From: Methanomicrobiales archaeon HGW-Methanomicrobiales-2
GTDB lineage: Archaea > Halobacteriota > Methanomicrobia > Methanomicrobiales > Methanoculleaceae
Length of the DNA stretch: 64,000 nucleotides
Assembly: GCA_002839645.1 (NCBI GenBank)
Contig: PGYL01000004.1
Coordinates: 1-64,000 of the forward strand
Direction: 5' to 3'
The notes beneath the pieces were generated by a model. That model saw only the letters and a program-made list of their open reading frames with translations, was not told the DNA's origin and searched no databases. A program made the translations under genes and the position numbers. This document shows, piece by piece, positions 42,141 through 51,267 of this stretch. How positions within the stretch are numbered: position 1 is the first letter of the stretch; each line of letters starts with the position of its first letter.

Positions 42141-43367
42141 ATGTCGCATCTCACCGTCGATCTCGGGGGCCGGCCCGGCCTCGACTGCCGGGGATTCTGT
42201 TCGTACTGCTACTTCAAACACGTCCAGGGGACGACGTCGTTTGGCTGCAAATACTGCCTCCCCTTCCAGAAAGGCTGCGACTATTGCACCCGGGGCGTGC
42301 GGGAAGGGTACGCGGGGTTCAAGGACCTCCGGACCGTCGCAGACGAGACGCTGGCAAACCTCCAGATGACGGGCGACGACATCGACCGGATCACCATCAG
42401 CGGCGGCGGGGACCCGAGCTGCTACCCGGAGTTCCGCGACCTCATCGAACTGCTCGGCAGCATGGAGGCGCCGCTCCATATCGGCTACACCAGCGGCAAG
42501 GGATTTGACTACCCGGCCATCGCCGACCACCTCATCGAGAACGGCCTCTCCGAGGTCTCCTACACCATCTTCGCCGCCGACCCCGACCTCCGGCGGCAGT
42601 GGATGCACGACCCGACGCCGGAAGCCTCGCTTGCGGTCCTCGAACGGCTCTGCGGCGCAATCGATGTCTATGCCGCCGCGGTCGTCATGCCGGGCGTCAA
42701 CGACGGCGAAACCCTGGAGCAGACCTGCGCGTGGCTGGAGGAGCGGGGTGCAAAAGGGCTGATCCTGATGCGGTTTGCGAACCGGACCGATCAGGGGCTC
42801 ATCCTCGGCAACGCGCCGCTCATCGAGGGGCAGCAGGTCCACACCGTCGATGAGTTCCGCGATATCGTCACCGACTTAAACAAACAGTTCTCGATGAAGA
42901 TCAGCGGGACCCCGCTTGGCGACCCCTCGATCGGGTCGCCGTTCGCGATCCTCCACGAGCCCGACCTCTTGAAGAAGCTCCCCCGGGTCCGGAAACGCGC
43001 GACGGTGATCACCGGGAGCGTCGCGGCCCCGTTCATCCAGCGGATCCTCTCGATCCGCGGCCTGACCCCGAGGGTTGTTCGAGTCCGAAAGGAGATCGCC
43101 TGTCTCATCACCGCCGAGGATCTCGCCGAAGTGAACCTAAAGAGGCTCGAGGATGTCGTGATCATTCCCGGCCGGGCGTTCGTCCATGACGCCGAGGCAG
43201 AAAAGATCCTCTCCGCCGACGGCGTCGACCGCGAGGTGGTGCGCGGCCCCGAGATGCTGACGGCCGATGCGGAGATGAGCATGGGGATGACCCAAACAGA
43301 AGTGCTCCAGAAGGAGATGGAAGGGTTCGCGGCCCTGATCAACACGATCAACCGCTACGGCCGCTGA
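42141..43367 (+). CDS. mmp10: Methanogenesis marker 10, radical SAM methylase of McrA arginine
   Basis: The 408-residue product opens LTVDLGGRPGLDCRGFCSYC, giving a C-x3-C-x2-C radical SAM cluster. Extra Cys follow in FGCKYCLPFQKGCDYC, typical of Mmp10, which has a cobalamin and additional metal site. DRITISGGGDPSCYPEF is the SAM-binding segment. Mmp10 installs the 5-C-methyl group on an arginine of methyl-coenzyme M reductase alpha subunit, near the active site. The gene is a marker of methanogenic archaea. The ATG at 42141 gives the conserved N terminus; the AAAGGAG at 42116-42122 is far from it and precedes another frame. It stands alone here, away from the mcr operon. Confidence 0.9.
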   Translation: MSHLTVDLGGRPGLDCRGFCSYCYFKHVQGTTSFGCKYCLPFQKGCDYCTRGVREGYAGFKDLRTVADETLANLQMTGDDIDRITISGGGDPSCYPEFRDLIELLGSMEAPLHIGYTSGKGFDYPAIADHLIENGLSEVSYTIFAADPDLRRQWMHDPTPEASLAVLERLCGAIDVYAAAVVMPGVNDGETLEQTCAWLEERGAKGLILMRFANRTDQGLILGNAPLIEGQQVHTVDEFRDIVTDLNKQFSMKISGTPLGDPSIGSPFAILHEPDLLKKLPRVRKRATVITGSVAAPFIQRILSIRGLTPRVVRVRKEIACLITAEDLAEVNLKRLEDVVIIPGRAFVHDAEAEKILSADGVDREVVRGPEMLTADAEMSMGMTQTEVLQKEMEGFAALINTINRYGR

Positions 43368-43517
43368 TCGCTCCATGCCGTGAACCAGAAGGCGGCGCCG
43401 CGTTCGGGATGCCACCCCTGTAACACTCGATCGGGGATGCAGAGACCAGGTCCCTCTCAAAGACCCCGGGTGGCTCAGCGCACCTTTCTCTTTTGCCCGG
43501 GACCCCGGCACTAAGTG

Positions 43518-44084
43518 TTACCGGGCGGCCTCCAACAACTGGAGGAACCGCTCGACGATCCACTCGTTCCTGACCTCCGGGTGGAAGAGGAGGCCGTAGA
43601 GGGGGAGCGAGCGGTGCCGGATCGCCTGGATGCACCGGTCCGAGGCGGCGAGGGATACGAACGTATCCGGGACCTGCACGGCGAACTCATGCACCCCGTA
43701 TGCAGAAAAGCCCTCCCTCCCGGCGAAGAGGGGATCGGGCGCGAGCACCCGGACGTCGGTCATGCCGATCTCGCAGCACGGTTCGGTGCCGCCGCCGAAG
43801 GCCGCCGCGAGGACCCGCATGCCGGAGGATATGCCGAGCACCGGGCGCCCGAATGCAGGAAGCCACCTGAACAGTTCAGGATGCTCTGCAAACCCGGTGT
43901 CCCGGAGCGCCGTCCCGCAGAGGATCACCCCATCCGCGGCCTCGATCTCCGGTGCGCCGACGGCGGTGTAGTGGCGGGTGAAAAACGGAGTTTTGGCCTC
44001 CCGGAGAAGCCGTTCGATTGGCCCGACGAACTCGTCCCGGGAGAGCGAGCCGGCCCGGTAGCAGAGGTCGACGATCAGGATCAT
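43518..44084 (-). CDS. Class I glutamine amidotransferase-like protein lacking catalytic Cys
   Basis: The 188-residue product MILIVDLCYRAGSLSRDEF has the class I amidotransferase fold. It shows ADGVILCGTALRD as the oxyanion region, VLGISSGMRVLAAAFGG where VLGICxGxQ is expected, and YGLLFHPEVRNEWIVE with the His and Glu of the triad. The nucleophilic Cys is replaced by Ser and the following Gln by Arg, so classical glutaminase activity is unlikely. Its ATG overlaps the dph6 stop by four bases. Position suggests a partner of the diphthamide ligase, perhaps structural or binding free ammonia, but this is inference. Confidence 0.8.
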   Translation of the reverse strand: MILIVDLCYRAGSLSRDEFVGPIERLLREAKTPFFTRHYTAVGAPEIEAADGVILCGTALRDTGFAEHPELFRWLPAFGRPVLGISSGMRVLAAAFGGGTEPCCEIGMTDVRVLAPDPLFAGREGFSAYGVHEFAVQVPDTFVSLAASDRCIQAIRHRSLPLYGLLFHPEVRNEWIVERFLQLLEAAR

Positions 44085-44761
44085 TTTGCCACCAGCCCTG
44101 CCCGCTCGATACGGAGGACACCGTTGTAGTTCCGGTAGACCCTTGAAACTTCTTCGATCGCGATCCGCCGGGAGAAGAAGGGGGCGTCGATGACAAACGT
44201 CTCGAATTCCCCTCCTTCGCCGATGAGGGTGATCCGGTGCTTCCGGGCGATCTCCCGGAGTTCGTCGAGGGTGCGTCGGTCGATCTCCCTCCCGAGCCAG
44301 GATTCGTCGAAGGGGGAGGAGAAGACGCCTGCGATGATGACGCGGAATCCCGCGTCGATAATCTCCTCCATGTAGGCCTCCTGGTCCGCGTTCCAGAGCG
44401 GGTTGAAGCACCAGAGGTCCAGTTCGCGGCAGACCCGCTGGACCCGTGCCGCCTGGTAGACCGAGAGGACCGCCCCGGTGACGACTCCTTCGATCCCGAA
44501 CTGCTCCCTGGCAGCGAGGAGAGCCCGCGCGAGATCCAGGAGTTCTTCCTCTTTCTCTCCCGCCGTCTCCACCTCCACGAGGGGGAGACCCGCCGCCTCG
44601 GCCTGCAGTGCGGCGAGGTGGATGTTTGGAGTGTGGAACATGTAACTTTCCGGGTTCCCGGAGATGACCGTGATCAGGCAGACCACCTCTTCCTGCTGCA
44701 TCGCCTTCCAGCAGGCGAAGGTGGAGTCTTTCCCGCCGGAGAAGAGTACGCCGAGTTTCAT
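44081..44761 (-). CDS. dph6: Diphthine-ammonia ligase family ATP pyrophosphatase
   Basis: The 226-residue product MKLGVLFSGGKDSTFACWKA carries the N-type ATP pyrophosphatase P-loop SGGKDS. It then has GVVTGAVLSVYQAARVQRVC, WCFNPLW and a C-terminal LIGEGGEFETFVIDAPFF block. This is the Dph6 (MJ0570-type) signature of the enzyme that converts diphthine on elongation factor 2 to diphthamide using ATP and ammonium. The frame extends upstream to 45040, but that part is not protein-like and overlaps another promoter, so I use the ATG at 44761. The downstream amidotransferase-like gene is coupled to it. Confidence 0.88.
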   Translation of the reverse strand: MKLGVLFSGGKDSTFACWKAMQQEEVVCLITVISGNPESYMFHTPNIHLAALQAEAAGLPLVEVETAGEKEEELLDLARALLAAREQFGIEGVVTGAVLSVYQAARVQRVCRELDLWCFNPLWNADQEAYMEEIIDAGFRVIIAGVFSSPFDESWLGREIDRRTLDELREIARKHRITLIGEGGEFETFVIDAPFFSRRIAIEEVSRVYRNYNGVLRIERAGLVAK

Positions 44762-44984
44762 GATTGTTCCCGTAACTCTTCGGCAGGGAGCCGGATAAAA
44801 CCCTGCAACGGCGGTGCCGGCACGCGGCCGGGGAGCGGACTGGAGGCAAAAGACGGGGCGTAACGTCTCGTTTCGGGAAACCGAGAGATCCCCGGACACC
44901 GCCGCCAGAGGATGATCAGGATTATAAGGTGTCGGATCTTCACCCGATATGGGCACCGGGGGCACACAACAGAAGGTATGCAGT

Positions 44985-45176
44985 ATGATGACGAACAATG
45001 CAAATTCGGAAGAACAGATCGATGTAGTGGTTGATTGCATCCTGGTAAACTACCGGGGAGACCCCGAGTCGCGGGGTCGGATAGTCCATGCGATCCTGGA
45101 GTGGGCGGAGGAGCACCCGGAAGAGTGGGATGAACTGCAGGCACGCTGCCAGCAGCGTCACGAAGCTCTGGCATAA
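44985..45176 (+). CDS. Small acidic hypothetical protein, 63 residues
   Basis: The product starts MMTNNANSEEQIDVVVDCIL and continues with an acidic helical part (EWAEEHPEEWDELQARCQQR). GAAGGT precedes the ATG by seven bases, and a TATA-like GGATTATAAGG lies at 44919-44929. The in-frame extension to 44949 is less likely. It is divergent from dph6. No family recognised. The helix pattern suggests a small all-alpha protein. Confidence 0.55.
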   Translation: MMTNNANSEEQIDVVVDCILVNYRGDPESRGRIVHAILEWAEEHPEEWDELQARCQQRHEALA

Positions 45177-45496
45177 GCCCTCCGGACCGGGCACGTCATC
45201 GCTTCTTTCCTCCCGGAGATGGGGGGAAGCCGTCGCGCCCGGACAAGATCGTCGACGATATCCCGGCCCTGATCTCCGGCAACAAGATCTCTAAAGTTCT
45301 CTCCCCCGGACACAGCATCGTCCGGCAGATCCACGTCGTTTTGCTATACTTCCAGCGTAAACCGGGCTGAAGCGCCGATCAGCCTGCATAACGGGGTACA
45401 ATCCAGACCGGGCAGGTATACCTATGAGGCAAGCCGGAGCTGGAGATAAGGGAACTCCTTAATAGGGAACTAAAGACACGAATTCTGGAAAATGAG
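45177..45496. other. Intergenic stretch with a possible gene remnant
   Basis: An open frame without a start codon runs to a stop at 45368-45370 and reads PDKIVDDIPALISGNKISKV, then SPGHSIVRQIHVVLLYFQRK. It looks like a real protein end and may be a decayed gene; I do not recognise it. Nothing else is seen before the tRNA-Leu. Confidence 0.3.
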
Positions 45497-45581
45497 TGCG
45501 AGGGGAGCGATTCGAACGCTCGAACTCCTTCGAGACAAGGCCCTCAACCTTGCGCCTTTGACCTGGCTTGGCAACCCTCGC
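45497..45581 (-). tRNA. tRNA-Leu (GAG)
   Basis: The minus strand folds as an 85-base class II tRNA. The acceptor is GCGAGGG with CCCTCGC plus discriminator A, the D arm includes AAGCCAGGTCAAAGGC, the anticodon arm is CAAGG-TTGAGGG-CCTTG, there is a long variable arm (TCTCGAAGGAGTTCGAG region) and the T loop is GTTCGAATC. The anticodon GAG reads leucine codons CTC/CTT. No intron and no encoded CCA. Confidence 0.96.
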
Positions 45582-45942
45582 CCGGATATGAGGAAATAAC
45601 ATGCTCTGCGCATGAACGGAGACCGAAGATGCATCGGTTGCGTGTTCGCACCCCGTTTACCTCATTTAATCTGTTGTCATACATGAAAAACCTTTGTGCG
45701 GGGCTGCGATATGGGAGGGGGCGGGCAGTTGCATGGGGTGTCATTTATGCAGGACTCCTGCTTGTGGGTTTGTCCGGTCGATCTTCTACTGCCCGGGGCG
45801 AACACGAAAGCGCTCCCGTCCATCCCGGAGTATAACCATAAATACTCGAAGCGAAGAAGGGTTGTTTCGCCTGAAAGGGTCTCCTGAACCAGGATCAGGG
45901 GTTTTGTTCAGGCAGCGGGATCGCGCATCCGGAGTCATCGAT

Positions 45943-47373
45943 ATGGATGGATCGTTCACCGTGAGCATCATCTATATTCTCAACATTTTCTTTGCTATCG
46001 TTGTCATCTTTTTTGAGCGGAGAAATCCCACGACGACCCTGGGCTGGTTAACGGTGCTCTTCTTCCTGCCGTTGATCGGATTTGTGCTGTACCTGTTCCT
46101 CGGGCAGAACTACACCCGGCAGCGATTGTTCACCCTCAAGGAGAAGGACGACGCCATCCTCAAATCGATCTTCGAGGAGCAGCACCGGGGACTTCTCGAA
46201 GGGCAGTACCGGCTCTCCAATCCGGAAGCGGAACAGTACCGCGATGTAATCCTCGCACTTCTCCAGAATAGCCATGCGTTCCTGACGGGAGACAACCAGG
46301 TCGAGCTCTACACCGATGGAAAAGAGAAGTTCGAGGCCCTGTTCGCCGCAATCCGGAACGCCCGCCACCATATCCACCTGGAATACTTCATCGTCAACAA
46401 CGATGAACTCGGGCGGGAGGTCGTACACGCACTTGCCGTAAGGGCAAAAGAAGGTCTTAGAGTCCGGCTGCTCTTCGACGCCCTGGGAACCCGTGCAGGC
46501 AAAGGATCGAGGGGAGCCTTCCATGAACTGACGGATGCAGGCGGTCAGATCGGCGTTTTCTCCCCCTCGATCTACCGGGTCAACTACCGCAACCACCGAA
46601 AGATCGCGGTCATCGACGGAAAGATCGGCTTCATCGGGGGATTCAACATCGGGGACGAGTACCTGGGCAGCGGCCCCCTCGGCTACTGGCGGGATACTGC
46701 CGTGAAGATCACCGGACAGGCGGTGAAAATGCTGCAACTCCGGTTCTTCCTTGACTGGAACTTCACGACCCATGAATACCTGGGAGCCGACCCGGTCTAC
46801 TTTCCCGAACCGGCCGGTGACGGCGCCACCGCAGTCCAGATAGTCTCCGGCGGCCCGGACACGCGGCGGAGCCCGATCAAAGAGGGCTATATCAAGTTGA
46901 TCAACGCCGCACGGGACTCCGTCTACCTTCAGACCCCCTACTTCATCCCCGATGACAGCATCTCGGACGCCCTGCGCCTGGCGGCCCTCTCCGGTGTCGA
47001 TGTCCGCCTGATGATCCCCTGCAAGCCGGACCATCCCTTCGTCTACTGGGCGACCCTCTCCTTCGCCGCCGACCTGCTCGATAGCGGCGTGCGGGTCTAC
47101 ACCTATGACAACGGCTTCATCCACGCCAAGACCATCGTCGTGGACGGGAAAGCGGGCTCCGTCGGGAGTGCGAACTGGGACGTGCGAAGTTTCCGGCTGA
47201 ACTTCGAGGCAAACGCCTTCTTCTACGATGCGACCGTCGGGGCGGAGATGAAGAAGCGCTTTCTGCAGGATCTTGCCCTGAGCACCGAGATCACACAGGA
47301 GCAGTATGACGAGCGGTCCCACTGGATCCGGATCAAGGAGTCGATATCGCGGCTCTTTTCGCCCCTCGGATGA
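45943..47373 (+). CDS. cls: Cardiolipin synthase-type phospholipase D protein
   Basis: The 476-residue product has two N-terminal membrane segments (VSIIYILNIFFAIVVIFFE and LGWLTVLFFLPLIGFVLYLF) separated by ERRNPTTT, then two phospholipase D domains. Their HKD motifs are NYRNHRKIAVIDG (near residue 220) and NGFIHAKTIVVDGKAGSVGS (near 400), followed by ANWDVRS. Bacterial-type Cls joins two phospholipids to make cardiolipin; archaeal homologues make glycerol-bridged archaeal cardiolipins at the membrane. The frame extends upstream to 45694, but the ATG at 45943 matches the usual N terminus. A GAGTAT/ATACTC dyad with a TATA-like centre lies at 45821-45841. Confidence 0.9.
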   Translation: MDGSFTVSIIYILNIFFAIVVIFFERRNPTTTLGWLTVLFFLPLIGFVLYLFLGQNYTRQRLFTLKEKDDAILKSIFEEQHRGLLEGQYRLSNPEAEQYRDVILALLQNSHAFLTGDNQVELYTDGKEKFEALFAAIRNARHHIHLEYFIVNNDELGREVVHALAVRAKEGLRVRLLFDALGTRAGKGSRGAFHELTDAGGQIGVFSPSIYRVNYRNHRKIAVIDGKIGFIGGFNIGDEYLGSGPLGYWRDTAVKITGQAVKMLQLRFFLDWNFTTHEYLGADPVYFPEPAGDGATAVQIVSGGPDTRRSPIKEGYIKLINAARDSVYLQTPYFIPDDSISDALRLAALSGVDVRLMIPCKPDHPFVYWATLSFAADLLDSGVRVYTYDNGFIHAKTIVVDGKAGSVGSANWDVRSFRLNFEANAFFYDATVGAEMKKRFLQDLALSTEITQEQYDERSHWIRIKESISRLFSPLG

Positions 47374-47457
47374 GGATGCGCGGACGCGATACGCACGGAT
47401 GCCGTGCAGCAAATTGAGTTATATAGTTGAACCGGCATCCTGCTCTCGAGGTGCGCT

Positions 47458-47907
47458 ATGTCTCTTGGTCCGGTGGAATATATGGTCATCGAGTTTCCGG
47501 GAAACCAGTTCAAAGGTGAGATCATCCCGGCGTTGCGTGAGGTGGTCGACGCGGGCGTCATCCGAATCATCGACCTGGTCTTTGTGAGGAAGGACGATCG
47601 GGGCAGCGTCAGCGTGATGGAGCTCAAGGACCTCCAGAAGGATGCAGCGGACGCGTTCGCCCCGCTCGCACGGGATGCCAGCACGCTCTTCGCTGAAGAT
47701 GATCTAGAGAAGGTCAGCGAGATCATGGAGAGCAACAGTTCCGTGGCGCTGCTCCTCTTCGAGCACGTATGGGCGACGAGGTTCCGCGACGCCGTCCTGA
47801 ACGCCAACGGGAGGGTGATCGCGGGCGAACGCATCCCAAAAGAGAGGGTGGATGCCGCGCTGGCATGGAAGCCCGAAGAGCAGGAAGCACTGGAGGTGGC
47901 ACCATGA
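47458..47907 (+). CDS. DUF6325-type small alpha/beta protein
   Basis: The 149-residue product starts MSLGPVEYMVIEFPGNQFKG and contains VRIIDLVFVRKDD-like segments (VIRIIDLVFVRKDDRGSVSV), an acidic middle and SVALLLFEHVWATRFRDAVL. This pattern belongs to the DUF6325/DUF1269-like ferredoxin-fold family of unknown function, usually encoded with a SHOCT-domain protein, as here. GAGGTG lies before the ATG. Its stop overlaps the next ATG by four bases (ATGA). A TATA-like GTTATATAG lies at about 47417-47425. Confidence 0.75.
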   Translation: MSLGPVEYMVIEFPGNQFKGEIIPALREVVDAGVIRIIDLVFVRKDDRGSVSVMELKDLQKDAADAFAPLARDASTLFAEDDLEKVSEIMESNSSVALLLFEHVWATRFRDAVLNANGRVIAGERIPKERVDAALAWKPEEQEALEVAP

Positions 47908-48200
47908 GAGGCGGCCGGCCGGGCCTTATCGGTACCGTGGCTCGTACAGCAGTGGTCGCTGGAACGGCCACCGCTACTTCCCACGCTGTCAATAAGCGGA
48001 TACAGCAGAAAGAGATGCAGAAAGCAACGCAAGCGCAACAGACGGTGCCACCCGAGGAGCAGGTGCAGGCGCCTGCCGGAACAGGCATAACCCAGGAGGA
48101 GAAGATGGCTCAACTCAGGGAACTCGCGGAGTTAAAGCAGATGGGCGCCCTGACGGAGGAAGAATTCCAGCAGGAGAAACAGAAGATCCTTGCCCAGTAG
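47904..48200 (+). CDS. SHOCT domain protein
   Basis: The 98-residue product starts MRGGRPGLIGTVARTAVVAG (a glycine/alanine-rich, probably membrane-touching segment). A Gln-rich linker follows, then a C-terminal SHOCT motif in LRELAELKQMGALTEEEFQQ followed by EKQKIL. SHOCT is a short oligomerisation helix pair. The gene is translationally coupled to the DUF6325 gene. The function of the pair is not known. Confidence 0.8.
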   Translation: MRGGRPGLIGTVARTAVVAGTATATSHAVNKRIQQKEMQKATQAQQTVPPEEQVQAPAGTGITQEEKMAQLRELAELKQMGALTEEEFQQEKQKILAQ

Positions 48201-48460
48201 GATCCCCGGTTTCTCCTCTTTTCAGGCAGCCACGGCACCCGGGCTGCCCGGCGGAATGCGAGGGGCTGTCTATCGGCAGGAATCCAGAGTCGAGGCCAAC
48301 GGCAGCATCAGGGTTGAACGATCCCGCGCGGCGATTGTCGGATCATCAAGCCGTAAGCATGCAAAACCCAGTCTATGGTTATCCACCGGAGTATCGAAGC
48401 CCTGCAGAACGGATCGTGCTTGGGAAACTACATTATTCTCAAAACCAAGCATGTGTCTGT

Positions 48461-48808
48461 ATGTCTTTGACAGACATAGGCTGCTGTGGCGCGTATTGCG
48501 GGACATGCCGGGCATTGAAGGAACAGGCGTGCAAAGGGTGTAAAATAGGCTACGATACCGGAGAGCGGGATCTCGGCAAGGCCAGGTGCAGGATCAAGAT
48601 CTGCTGCGTACATAGAGGGTATATCTCCTGTGCTGACTGTCCGGATCTCCGGACCTGTGGGATCCTCGGCGAATTTTACGGCAAAAACGGGTATAAATAC
48701 AAAAAGTATCAGCAGGCCGTCGAGTTCATCGCGCAGAACGGGTATCCGGCGTTTCTGGAGGTAGCCGATACCTGGACGAATGTCTATGGCAGGTACGGGA
48801 ACAGGTGA
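48461..48808 (+). CDS. DUF3795 Cys-rich protein
   Basis: The 115-residue product MSLTDIGCCGAYCGTCRALK has clustered Cys (CCGAYCGTC, CKGCKIG, ICCVHRGYISCADC, CGILGEFYG). This is the DUF3795 pattern common in methanogens, presumably a metal- or FeS-binding protein of unknown role. The same frame opens at 48314, but the residues before 48461 are not conserved-looking. An alternative ATG is at 48359. A TATA-like ACATTATTC is about 26 bases before 48461, fitting a leaderless start. The gap 48201-48460 shows no other gene. Confidence 0.75.
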   Translation: MSLTDIGCCGAYCGTCRALKEQACKGCKIGYDTGERDLGKARCRIKICCVHRGYISCADCPDLRTCGILGEFYGKNGYKYKKYQQAVEFIAQNGYPAFLEVADTWTNVYGRYGNR

Positions 48809-48900
48809 CCTGGAGGTGACCTCTAGAGAGTATCTGAACGGGGACTCCGGCGGGATTTTGGGCATATCAGGACCCGCCGCTGAAAAAGAGAGCGATGGTT

Positions 48901-49410
48901 TCAGCCCGCACCGGGATCGATCATCGCGTTGATCGCGGCACCCGGGGGGACCATGGGAAAGACATTCTCCTCCCGCTCGATCCTGAAATCGACAAGATAA
49001 GGGCCGGCATGCTCGAGTGCGTTCGATAACGCGCTCCTCACGTCCCCGCCGGCCTCGACCGTCTCGCCCTCGATACCGTAGGCCCGGGCAATTCCGACAA
49101 AATCCATGGGAAGATCGGTGAAGGCGTACCGCCGGTCATAGAAGAGCTCCTGCCACTGGCGGACCATGCCGAGGTAGCGGTTGTTCAGGACCAGGATCCT
49201 GACGGGGATGTCGTACTGGGCGATCGTCCCGAACTCCCGGATGTTCATCTGGAGGCTGCCGTCCCCCGCGACGACACAGACCGGTTCGTCCGGGCGGGCG
49301 AAATGCGCACCCATCGCCGCGGGAAGGCCGTAGCCCATCGTCTCGAGCCCGCCCGACGATATCCACGTCCGGGGCCGCCTGAAGCAGTAGTGCTGCGCCG
49401 TCAAGCAGGA
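48901..49410 (-). pseudogene. ilvB: ilvB pseudogene, C-terminal fragment (acetolactate synthase large subunit)
   Basis: About 165 residues of the thiamine-diphosphate-binding third of acetolactate synthase remain. They include FRRPRTWISSGGLETMGYGL, CVVAGDGSLQMNIREFGTIA (the GDGS-N motif), VLVLNNRYLGMVRQWQELFY-like text and the usual C-terminal end. The fragment begins abruptly near 49400 without a plausible start. Another piece of the same gene, covering the family's residues about 65-115, lies at 51268-51503 on the same strand. The middle 280 residues or so are missing and 1.8 kb of other DNA lies between, so the gene is dead at this locus. Confidence 0.85.
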
Positions 49411-49748
49411 TGTCCGCACCGGATCGGTTCATGCGATCACCCCGGGACGGGCCGGCGAGAGGGTTCCCTGCCGGGGCCGTACGGAGAGTCAGAGAATAGT
49501 CGGATGAGCGTTCGCGTTTCAGCGGAACAGAGTCCGGCCGGTTACAAATTCTTTCCGCTGCAATGCAGCGGCTGTACAAAACGATCCGTCATGGTTGTCC
49601 ACCACGCCGGAGTATTTGCTCTCAGGGGGTATGAATCAATGTCAACTGCCCCCGACCCAATGACCGGGACTGATTGTGCTCGCGTCCATGGTTAGTCGTC
49701 ACAGATCCCGGGTACTGCATGATATGCGTGGTCGCATATAATCCCTTT

Positions 49749-49772
49749 GGCAAAAAAGGTGGCAAAAAAGGC
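49749..49772 (+). repeat. 12-base tandem duplication
   Basis: GGCAAAAAAGGT is followed directly by GGCAAAAAAGGC. It lies in the 49411-49826 gap, which otherwise holds only short frames I cannot support. Confidence 0.6.
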
Positions 49773-49826
49773 CTCTCCGAAGGGAGATACGGATTAAGCA
49801 AGCAAAACATCGGGATCGCTTCGGGA

Positions 49827-50921
49827 CTATCTCTCATCCTTCCTCACGGAAAACTGTTCCCGTGACAGATGCACCGCAGCCTTCAGTTTCTGCTCCAGCA
49901 GCTCGCGGGGCGGAAGCTCGGTAAGATATTCGGCAACGTGGATGCCCGACCGGTCGAGTTCGAGGAGGCTCACCTGCTCCTGATTCGCACCGGCACAGAG
50001 GATCAGCCCGAGCGGTCGTTCTTCTCCGTTTTCTCTCTCATATTTCTCAAGCCATCGCAGGTACAGTTCCATCTGTCCTTTATACTCGGCCTTGAAATGC
50101 CCAATCTTGAGTTCTACGGCGATGAGGCGGCGAAGTTTCCGGTGGAAGAAGAGCAGATCGAGATAAAAGTCCTCATTTCCGATCACCATCCGCTTCTGTC
50201 GTGCAACGAAGGTAAATCCGGCGCCAAGTTCGAGCAGGAACTGCTCAATCTCCCGGAGAATAGCCGCTTCGAGATCGTTCTCGCTGTACGTATCCTCAAG
50301 CTGCAGGAAATCGAGGATGTAAGGGTCGCGGAAGACCAGATCCGGTGTCATCCGGTCTTCCTCACGTAGAGCCGAGAGTTCCTGTTGTGCAAGGACCTCG
50401 GGCTTCCGGGACAGGGCAGTCCGCTCAAAGAGCATCGAGTCGATCTTCTTCTGCAGAGTCCGGGTGCTCCATCGCTCGACCCGGCACATTTCCGCGTAGA
50501 AATCACGTTTCAGGGGATCGTCGATGTAGATAATCTGCCGCATGTGCGTCCAGCTCAGGTAGGGTGCGAAGGATCTCACGATCTGTTCATCGGGGAACAC
50601 TTCGGCAAATCGAATCATATTAAAGAGGTTGCGTCTGCCGAAACCCTCCCCGAACTCACTCTTCAATTGTGCACTCAGTGCGTGCACAATCTTCTCGCCG
50701 TATTCTGCCCTCTCATTGCCGAGCACCTCCCTGCGAATCCGTCTTCCGACCCGCCAGTATAGTAGTGTCAGTCCCGCATTGATGGTGGCGGCAACTGCGG
50801 ATCGGGCTTCGGTGACGAGGTGTCTGAGGTCGGTGATCAGTTCATCCGGAACAGGTTCAAGCCCGGATTGGGTACTCTCGCCTTTGCCGGACGGATCTCT
50901 TTTGTGGCGCATATTCCCCAT
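49827..50921 (-). CDS. DUF1016 (YhcG-like) PD-(D/E)XK nuclease domain protein
   Basis: The 364-residue product has a DUF1016 N-terminal helical domain (VAATINAGLTLLYWRVGRRI, GFGRRNLFNMIRFAEVFPDE, SWTHMRQIIYIDDPLKRDFY). Its C-terminal nuclease domain contains FYLDLLFFHRKLRRLIAVEL followed by KIGHFKAEYKGQMELYLRWL, giving the D...E-x-K catalytic pattern. These proteins often accompany restriction systems or mobile elements. The frame continues to 51086, but GAGGAG lies six bases before the ATG at 50921. The gene sits exactly in the gap between the two ilvB fragments, so it probably arrived with the DNA that broke ilvB. Confidence 0.88.
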   Translation of the reverse strand: MGNMRHKRDPSGKGESTQSGLEPVPDELITDLRHLVTEARSAVAATINAGLTLLYWRVGRRIRREVLGNERAEYGEKIVHALSAQLKSEFGEGFGRRNLFNMIRFAEVFPDEQIVRSFAPYLSWTHMRQIIYIDDPLKRDFYAEMCRVERWSTRTLQKKIDSMLFERTALSRKPEVLAQQELSALREEDRMTPDLVFRDPYILDFLQLEDTYSENDLEAAILREIEQFLLELGAGFTFVARQKRMVIGNEDFYLDLLFFHRKLRRLIAVELKIGHFKAEYKGQMELYLRWLEKYERENGEERPLGLILCAGANQEQVSLLELDRSGIHVAEYLTELPPRELLEQKLKAAVHLSREQFSVRKDER

Positions 50922-51267
50922 AGGTCTCCTCAAACGGCTTATTCTCTTCCTGATCGACAATATCCGCACCGATACAACAGCCTGATGCGGAATGTTCGGG
51001 CAATCCGAAAGATTTACCCACCGGTCGGCGCCGGTTATAGCCATCGAGTCTCCGCAGTTACGAATATTACCATTTTGAGGGTGCATACAAAAGGGTTGTC
51101 AATTTGATCTCCGGGCCGTAATGCGATGCGATCCGGTACATTTTTTCCCATGAAAATCCCATCGAAATCGGAAACAGAGTTCAGATAGCCGTGCTCCCAA
51201 ACACGACATACCTGCGGTTGTCGCCCTTCGGGATTTTCATCGGTTGCGCCTGTGGCCGAACGCGGCC

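Noticed and set aside
46048-47412. 454-residue open frame opposite cardiolipin synthase
   Set aside because: Antisense shadow; the + strand frame has intact HKD motifs.
48314-48460. N-terminal extension of the DUF3795 protein
   Set aside because: The added 49 residues have no family similarity and precede the Cys-rich core that normally lies at the N terminus.
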